Below, piece after piece: positions 14,999 to 19,989 of a DNA stretch of 19,989 nucleotides. A model generated the notes under the pieces. That model worked only from the letters and a program-made list of their open reading frames with translations, searched no databases and was not told the DNA's origin. The position numbers and the translations under genes were made by a program. Every line of letters starts with the position of its first letter. Position 1 is the stretch's first letter. This DNA comes from Bacillota bacterium (GTDB lineage: Bacteria; Bacillota_A; Clostridia; Lachnospirales; Lachnospiraceae), in NCBI GenBank assembly GCA_023443925.1, contig JAEZSL010000313.1, positions 1 through 19,989 of the forward strand. The letters are read 5' to 3'.

Positions 14999-16270
14999 AT
15001 GAAAAAGAGATTTTTGAGTACTTTATTGTGTGCAGTAGTGGTATCGGCGTTGCTGGCAGGTTGTGGAGCGAAAACAAATACCACTGCCGTGGAAAACCAG
15101 ACTGTAACAGGCGGCGGGGAAACAAAAACAGAAGAAAAAAAAGCTGTAGTAATATGGGATTACTTTGAAACAGATGCGCAAAAAGAGATGATGCAGACGT
15201 TAATTGATGGTTATAATGCATCACAGGATCAGTATACGGCGAGTCATGTGTATGTTCCTTTTGCGGATTATGAGAAGCAGTTAACCCTTGGAATTGCTTC
15301 CGGTGAATTGCCGGATCTGGTAATTTTAGACGGCTGTACCATGGCATCCTTTATCTCATTAGGGCTCTTCGGAGATATTTCCGATGCTAAGATAGCCTGG
15401 GAGGATTATCTGAAAGGGCCGATGGAATCTACCATGCTGGACGGAAAACACTATGGGATTCCTTTTGCTACTAACTGTACGGCTTTATTTTATAATAAAG
15501 ATATGTTTGATGCAGCAGGAATCGCATACCCGGATGAAAATACTACCTGGGATAAGTTCAGTGAAATGGCAAAAACTTTGACCAAAGACGGTGTTTACGG
15601 ATTCGGCAATGCAGCCACCAATACGGATGAAGGTACATTCCAATGTCTCCAGTGGCTCTACACCGCAGGCGGAAATTATAAAGATATTCCAAAGGGTATT
15701 GATGCCTATAAATTAATGCAGGACATGATTAAAGAAGGTTCCTGGGCGAAAGACTCTGTTAACTGGACCCAGTCCGATGTAAATAATAATTTTATGGCAG
15801 GCAACCTGGCGATGCAGCAAAACGGACCTTGGCAGATTCCCGGTATTGAAAAAGATGCTCCTGATCTGAACTATGGCGTAACTGTATTGCCAAAGAGGGA
15901 TGAAGGTTCCGGTCAGGCAACTTCCATTCTTGGCGGCGAGAATATGGGTGTTGTAAAAAAGGATGATACAGCAGGTGCCGTTGCATTTTTACAGTACTAT
16001 GACCAGACCGAGGTTATGGTTAATGCCATGAAACAATATGGTTCTTTCCCTCCGAAGACAGAGGCGGCAAAGGATGCTTACTGGACAGAAGATCCCATTC
16101 AGGCAGCCTTTATACAGCAATTGGAGACTTCCATTCCCAGAGGTCCTTCCGCTGCATGGCCATCCTATTCTGCGGCCATCCAGAGTGGTTTCCAGGTGGT
16201 TATGACATCAACGGCAACTCCGGAACAGGCAGCTAAGGATACCCAGACATCGGTGGATGCGGTAAAATAA
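14999..16270 (+). CDS. Sugar ABC transporter substrate-binding lipoprotein (family 1)
   Basis: This is the extracellular solute receptor of an ABC importer. Residues 1-21 are a lipoprotein signal peptide (MKKRF, hydrophobic core, LLAGC lipobox), with Cys22 as the lipidated residue; a Thr/Glu/Lys-rich linker follows to about 55. The mature part resembles the family 1 (maltose/multiple-sugar type) binding-protein fold, with YGIPFATNCTALFYNKDMFDAAGI and MQQNGPWQIPGI as typical segments. The frame opens at 14978, but AAGGAAAGGG (14986-14995) and the signal peptide fix the start at the ATG at 14999 (423 residues). Two permease genes follow after a stable hairpin. The ligand cannot be read from the sequence; the nearby GH127 remnant hints at arabinose-containing oligosaccharides. 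Confidence 0.92.
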   Translation: MKKRFLSTLLCAVVVSALLAGCGAKTNTTAVENQTVTGGGETKTEEKKAVVIWDYFETDAQKEMMQTLIDGYNASQDQYTASHVYVPFADYEKQLTLGIASGELPDLVILDGCTMASFISLGLFGDISDAKIAWEDYLKGPMESTMLDGKHYGIPFATNCTALFYNKDMFDAAGIAYPDENTTWDKFSEMAKTLTKDGVYGFGNAATNTDEGTFQCLQWLYTAGGNYKDIPKGIDAYKLMQDMIKEGSWAKDSVNWTQSDVNNNFMAGNLAMQQNGPWQIPGIEKDAPDLNYGVTVLPKRDEGSGQATSILGGENMGVVKKDDTAGAVAFLQYYDQTEVMVNAMKQYGSFPPKTEAAKDAYWTEDPIQAAFIQQLETSIPRGPSAAWPSYSAAIQSGFQVVMTSTATPEQAAKDTQTSVDAVK

Positions 16271-16279
16271 CATAAATTA

Positions 16280-16380
16280 AAAGGGCTGTTGTAATAGCTT
16301 TAAACAGGAGAAACTGGACTGGGGTATTTACACCCGGAATCCTGATCAAATTAGAATAAGGCTATTTTACAACAGCCTTT
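16280..16380 (+). promoter_or_regulatory. Intercistronic hairpin between binding protein and permease genes
   Basis: The arm 16280-16298 (containing GGGCTGTTGTAATAGC) pairs with 16361-16380 (GCTATTTTACAACAGCC) along nearly its whole length, with a two-base bulge. The loop of about 62 nt contains a smaller GGGT/ACCC pairing. It is followed by TTTCTT and ends about 20 nt before the permease start. Such structures between binding-protein and permease genes commonly stabilise the upstream mRNA or partly end transcription, so that more receptor than permease is made. Confidence 0.7.
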
Positions 16381-16401
16381 CTTACCGGAAAGGACTTAAA
16401 T

Positions 16402-17310
16402 ATGAAAAAAGAAAAAGCATTTAAATCGGAAGCCGTACTGGGCTTTGCCTTTGCACTTCCGGCAGTGATCTATATGCTGGTTTTTATCGGGTACCCCATG
16501 GTGCAGAATCTGATACTAAGTATTAAAAATGTGGATGTTTATACCTTTGGTGACAGCAGTAAACAGGCTTTTGTGGGACTTGAAAATTACATCGGGCTCT
16601 TTGGAGGACCGGCTTCTATTTTGCCCCATGCCATTCTTAACACACTGATTTTTACGGCAGCCTCCATTTTTTTTCAGTTTATTATCGGGTTTGGGCTGGC
16701 ACTGTTGTTTAATAAACAGTTTCCCGGCTGCTCCTTTTTCCGGGGGGTAACCATGATCTCCTGGCTTTTGCCGGTAACCGTTGCAGGCTTATTATTTAAA
16801 TTCATGTTTACCAGCAGCGGAGGTATCATTAACCAGTTTCTGATGCAGTTAAATCTGATCAGGCAGCCATTGGAATGGCTTCTGAATCCCAGACTGGCTA
16901 TGGCAGCAATTGTGGTCGCCAATATATGGATCGGCATTCCCTTTAATATGATGCTGCTTATTACAGGGCTGACGACCATACCGGAAGAAGTATATGAAAG
17001 TGCCAATCTGGACGGTGCAAATAAGTTACAGACTTTATTCCGTATTACGGTTCCCATGATTAAACCGGCTATTATGTCGGTACTTACCCTGGGGTTTGTC
17101 TATACTTTTAAAGTATTTGACCTGGTCTGGGTAATGACAAAAGGCGGGCCGGTGAATGCTACGGAATTGGTATCCACCTATTCCTACAGACTGTCCTTTG
17201 AAGAGTTTCAATTCAGTAAAGGAGCGGCAGTGTCCAATATTCTGTTCCTGATCCTGTTAATTGTAGGCTTTTTCTATATAAGGCTTATTGATGACGACGA
17301 GGTGATGTAA
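16402..17310 (+). CDS. Sugar ABC transporter permease, MalF/UgpA type
   Basis: This is one of two integral membrane subunits of the importer. About six hydrophobic segments are visible, the first at residues 12-34 (LGFAFALPAVIYMLVFIGYPMVQ). The cytoplasmic EAA loop that docks the ATPase is at 195-215 (EEVYESANLDGANKLQTLFRI, with Asp204-Gly205). The length of 302 residues is typical of the CUT1 sugar-transporter class. The start is an ATG with GGAAAGGA upstream. The last base of its TAA is the first base of the next ATG, so the two permeases are translationally coupled and presumably assemble as a heterodimer. No ATPase gene is seen in the window. Confidence 0.93.
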   Translation: MKKEKAFKSEAVLGFAFALPAVIYMLVFIGYPMVQNLILSIKNVDVYTFGDSSKQAFVGLENYIGLFGGPASILPHAILNTLIFTAASIFFQFIIGFGLALLFNKQFPGCSFFRGVTMISWLLPVTVAGLLFKFMFTSSGGIINQFLMQLNLIRQPLEWLLNPRLAMAAIVVANIWIGIPFNMMLLITGLTTIPEEVYESANLDGANKLQTLFRITVPMIKPAIMSVLTLGFVYTFKVFDLVWVMTKGGPVNATELVSTYSYRLSFEEFQFSKGAAVSNILFLILLIVGFFYIRLIDDDEVM

Positions 17311-18149
17311 TGAGACGAAACAGAGACATGAAAAAGAAAATAGGCTTGCTTATGGCGGGAGGATTAATTTTTATAATTTTTATATTTCCGTTATATTGGA
17401 TGTTGGTTACGGCTCTAAAGACCCAGGTAGAGATTTTTCAGATTCCGACACCATTATGGCCGGAAAATCTTACTTTAGAAGCTTTTAAAAAGCAGCTGTC
17501 AGCTTCCGGAGAAACCTTAAGGGGATTTAAAAACAGCGCCATCATTTCGGCAGGCTCCACACTTATTTCTACCATATTATCCATTCCGGCCGCATATGGA
17601 CTGGCACGGTTCCGTTTTAAATGGAAGAAGCCCCTCATCCTGTTTTTTTTAATTACTCAGATGCTGCCCTCAACTCTTGTTCTTACACCCCTGTATATAA
17701 TGTTTTCCAAAGCTGGAATATTAAATTCATATCTGGCACCTATGCTGGCAGATGCTACCTTAGGCATTCCTTTTAGTATTATTATTCTAAGGACTTACTT
17801 TATTTCAATACCCAGGGAACTGGATGAGGCGGCTAAAATTGACGGCTGTGGTTATTTGGCAGCCTTTATTAAGGTTATTTTTCCGATTGCAAGACCGGGC
17901 GTGGTGGTTGCAGCAGTATTTTCCTTTGTGTATGCCTGGGGGGATCTGATATACGGCCTTACTTTTATTACCAATCCCAATATGCGGCCCATAACATCTA
18001 ATATCTATAATTATGTCCAGCAGTACCAAACCTTGTGGAATTCCACTATGGCCTTTGGTATTGTGGCAATCTCACCGGTCATATTGATTTTTATATTCAT
18101 GCAGAAATATATTGTCAGCGGTTTGACCAATGGTGCTGTGAAAGCCTAA
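17310..18149 (+). CDS. Sugar ABC transporter permease, MalG/UgpE type
   Basis: This is the second membrane subunit of the importer. After a short basic N-terminus it has a hydrophobic segment at about 10-35 (IGLLMAGGLIFIIFIFPLYWMLVTAL), more segments along the chain, and the EAA loop RELDEAAKIDGCGYLAAFIKVIFP, with Glu173 and Asp178-Gly179. The length of 279 residues is normal. Its ATG overlaps the preceding stop by one base (TAATG), and GAGGTG lies upstream. An internal ATG at 17328 is possible but has no better ribosome-binding site. The next gene, the GH127 remnant, begins 15 nt later, so the operon once linked uptake with glycoside hydrolysis. Confidence 0.93.
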   Translation: MRRNRDMKKKIGLLMAGGLIFIIFIFPLYWMLVTALKTQVEIFQIPTPLWPENLTLEAFKKQLSASGETLRGFKNSAIISAGSTLISTILSIPAAYGLARFRFKWKKPLILFFLITQMLPSTLVLTPLYIMFSKAGILNSYLAPMLADATLGIPFSIIILRTYFISIPRELDEAAKIDGCGYLAAFIKVIFPIARPGVVVAAVFSFVYAWGDLIYGLTFITNPNMRPITSNIYNYVQQYQTLWNSTMAFGIVAISPVILIFIFMQKYIVSGLTNGAVKA

Positions 18150-18164
18150 AAGGAGGAGAAAAGG

Positions 18165-18527
18165 TTGAAGGAAAATATGAAATTGGAATCCGTTGGTTTA
18201 GACAGAATTCACATTGAGGATAAATTCTGGACCAAATATATCAATCTGGTGAAGCAGGTAATGATTCCTTATCAGTGGGAAGCTATGAATGACCGCATAC
18301 CGGATGCGGAGCCAAGCCACTGTCTGAAGAATTTTGAAATAGCGGCAGGACTTTATGAAGGAGAATTTTATGGGGCTGTTTTCCAGGATACGGACATTGC
18401 AAAATGGCTGGAAGCAGTCGGTTGGAATACAGCTGAACTCTACGGTGATTATCCGGTAGAATTAAAGCCGGTACTTTTAAGAGCGGTTCCTTATGCCTGT
18501 TGGAATAACGCTCTTTTGATGTCATAG
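18165..18527 (+). pseudogene. GH127 (DUF1680) beta-L-arabinofuranosidase-family remnant, internally deleted
   Basis: The 120-residue product is the two ends of a much longer protein. Residues 1 to about 92 match the N-terminus of GH127/DUF1680 enzymes (DKFWTKYINLV, VMIPYQWEAMNDRIP, EPSHCLKNFEIAAG, GEFYGAVFQDTDIAKWLEA). The rest (LYGDYPVELKPVLLRAVPYACWNN) resembles the C-terminal end of the same family, ending just where the usual NRG-x-x-EM segment should continue. Intact members are about 600-700 residues, so roughly 500 central residues are missing. These include the acid/base glutamate and the cysteine/zinc cluster described for the family. The junction, near 18420, is in frame. Translation could still begin at the TTG at 18165, served by AGGAGG at about 18151. 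It is almost certainly inactive as a hydrolase. An assembly error is the other explanation. Confidence 0.75.
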
Positions 18528-18755
18528 GAGGAACTTGCCCTGGCAAATAACCCGGCATAAGAATACGAAACAAACAGTAGGGAAGCAGTCACCCCGAAAT
18601 AGAGAAACCGCAGAGATATCCTAGAGTTCATTAAATTTACAATATTACAAAAAATAAATGGATTCAGCAGTATTCCTTTGGTACAATAGATAATGAGAAT
18701 GTAAATATAAGTTAATCCCATCGATGTTTTTACTAACTGATAACAGGACGGTCCT
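18528..18755 (+). other. Non-coding gap between the GH127 remnant and the kinase gene
   Basis: These 228 nt hold no convincing gene, terminator or well-spaced promoter. The first bases may be decayed sequence from the end of the GH127 gene, but no family motif can be read in any frame. A TACAAT near 18690 could be a -10 box, without a matching -35. Confidence 0.4.
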
Positions 18756-19989
18756 ATGAAAAAAAGATATAAATCCAAAGCCCTGGCATGGTTTAATAAC
18801 CGGAAGCTCGGACAGAAAATTTTATTTGCCTTCGTGCTTTCCTCCATTATGCCCATGCTGATCATTCAATCCATCAGTCTTTTTGTCAGTACGGAGGCAT
18901 TGAAAGATAAGGTAGACCAGTTAATGGTCAATCAGCTGACCCAGATAGCCCAAAGGGTCGATTTAACGCTGGAGGTCTATACCAATATGGTTTATCAGAT
19001 TTATGTGGATAATCAGATTATTGATAATGTTATTAAACTTCAAAATCCGGAATATACAAAAAAGGAAGTAGCATTTCACGAAATCTATAATCGACTCCAG
19101 CAGTATAACAGTTCCGTAGGTGGTTTAAGGTGCATCAGCATTATCTGTTCTGACGGCAGCCAGGTGACCTATGATCTGGGAACGGCTTCTTCCATTGAAA
19201 ATATATGGGAGAGTTATGCGGATATGAGGCAGATCAAACCTTATATTTCAGCACAGGAAAAAGGCGGTATGGTAATTACGCCAACCATGCGTTTTAATAA
19301 TACCGGGGAAGAACTCCGGCTGTTCCATATATCGAAAACCATGTATGATTTAAATGATCTGGGTAAAGGCTCCATCGCAACCATAGTTATGACAATTCAG
19401 GAAAGTGTACTCAGTGATATATGCAGCAGTACGGAGGATTTGCCGGAAGAGTACAGCATTAACTTCATTACAGATGACAAGCGTAATGTCATCGCCTATC
19501 CGGACGATTTTTATTCGGGCATCCGGATGAATCCGGATTTGGGAATTAAAGAGTTTGTTTTGGTAACCGGTAAGTTAAAGAATAAGGACATTGCAGTGAA
19601 TACTTATCAGGACAGTGACAGCGGACTGATTTTTTATAATGTTTATGACAAATCCTATATGCTGCGGGATATTACCCGTAATCAGAAATTCTCCGTTATA
19701 ATTGGCCTTACGGCCATCGGATTTTCAATTCTGATGATCAGTTATACGGTAAATACCATTGGTAAATCCATAAAAAAGATTATTACGGGTATTAAAGAAG
19801 TGCAAAAAGGAAATTTAGAAGTTGCGGTGGAAGTTGACAGCAGTGATGAGATCGGCCAGATCGCAGAAAACTTCAATACCATGGCCGGAAAGGTGAAAAT
19901 TCTGATTGAAGAAGTAACAGAAGCCAATGAAAGGCAGAAAAATGCAGAAATCAAAGCTTTAGAGGCTCAGATCAATCCCCACTTTTTGT
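18756..19989 (+). CDS. YesM/LytS-type sensor histidine kinase, 3' end outside the window
   Basis: The frame stays open from the ATG at 18756 to the window edge (411 complete codons). The predicted order is a basic cytoplasmic N-terminus, a membrane helix at about 21-47 (KILFAFVLSSIMPMLIIQSISLFV), an extracellular sensor region at about 48-310 (resembling Cache-type domains, sequence-divergent), a second membrane helix at 312-335, a HAMP domain at about 336-390 (IGKSIKKIITGIKEV...DEIGQIAENFNTM), and the start of a His_kinase (PF06580) domain. The phosphorylated residue is His409 in ALEAQINPHFL. The ribosome-binding site is weak (AGGACGG). Such kinases usually sit beside an AraC-type response regulator and control a nearby sugar transporter, so it probably senses the sugar imported by the genes at 14999-18149. 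The stop and ATPase domain are not visible. Confidence 0.9.
   Translation, partial: MKKRYKSKALAWFNNRKLGQKILFAFVLSSIMPMLIIQSISLFVSTEALKDKVDQLMVNQLTQIAQRVDLTLEVYTNMVYQIYVDNQIIDNVIKLQNPEYTKKEVAFHEIYNRLQQYNSSVGGLRCISIICSDGSQVTYDLGTASSIENIWESYADMRQIKPYISAQEKGGMVITPTMRFNNTGEELRLFHISKTMYDLNDLGKGSIATIVMTIQESVLSDICSSTEDLPEEYSINFITDDKRNVIAYPDDFYSGIRMNPDLGIKEFVLVTGKLKNKDIAVNTYQDSDSGLIFYNVYDKSYMLRDITRNQKFSVIIGLTAIGFSILMISYTVNTIGKSIKKIITGIKEVQKGNLEVAVEVDSSDEIGQIAENFNTMAGKVKILIEEVTEANERQKNAEIKALEAQINPHFL

Noticed and set aside
18165..18527. The 120-codon frame as an intact small hypothetical gene
   Set aside because: Both ends match a single long glycosidase family, so a deletion remnant is the simpler reading.
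18491..18865. A 124-residue minus-strand frame over the GH127 remnant and kinase start
   Set aside because: It overlaps the start of the clearly identified kinase gene and shows no family features.
1..19989. Phage, integrase, CRISPR, toxin-antitoxin or other defence system
   Set aside because: No gene or repeat pattern of these types was found; the MazG-like gene alone is not enough.

Overview
The window looks like chromosomal DNA of an anaerobic Firmicute of the class Clostridia, most likely a Lachnospiraceae relative. This rests on moderately low GC, strong AGGAGG ribosome-binding sites, a clostridial siroheme/cobalamin-precursor operon with a fused cobA-hemD gene, and typical clostridial flavoproteins. 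The lineage is an inference from protein character, not from a marker gene. Every supported gene is on the + strand. No tRNA, rRNA, transposase, integrase or CRISPR array was seen.

Region 1 (9-6820) is a tightly packed tetrapyrrole operon: hemA, a precorrin-2 dehydrogenase, hemC, cobA-hemD, hemB and hemL, ending in an intrinsic terminator. Together the products take glutamyl-tRNA through 5-aminolevulinate, porphobilinogen and uroporphyrinogen III to precorrin-2 and sirohydrochlorin. No hemE, hemN or hemH is seen, so the operon points to siroheme and corrinoids rather than protoheme.

Region 2 (6821-8191) holds a small flavodoxin gene between two long non-coding stretches. Each stretch contains one copy of the same roughly 130-nt element, at about 6970-7101 and 7952-8082. 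The copies are alike in sequence, in order of stems and in loop size. Each lies in the sense direction about 110-120 nt upstream of a flavodoxin or flavoprotein start codon. Paired base changes keep the same helices in both copies, and each is followed by a separate strong hairpin before the ribosome-binding site. I could not match it to a riboswitch class I know; it is the best candidate here for an undescribed system.

Region 3 (8192-14094) is a second operon: two FAD-dependent oxidoreductases, then proB, a DUF896 protein, 5-formyltetrahydrofolate cyclo-ligase and proA, closed by a terminator. ProB and ProA carry out the first two steps of proline synthesis.

Region 4 (14095-14795) has a single MazG-like gene. 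Region 5 (14796-19989) is a carbohydrate uptake locus: a promoter candidate, a lipoprotein binding protein, a stable intercistronic hairpin, two permeases, a GH127 (beta-L-arabinofuranosidase family) gene reduced to its two ends by a large internal deletion, and a YesM/LytS-type sensor histidine kinase cut by the window end. No transport ATPase is present, so one encoded elsewhere presumably serves this transporter.
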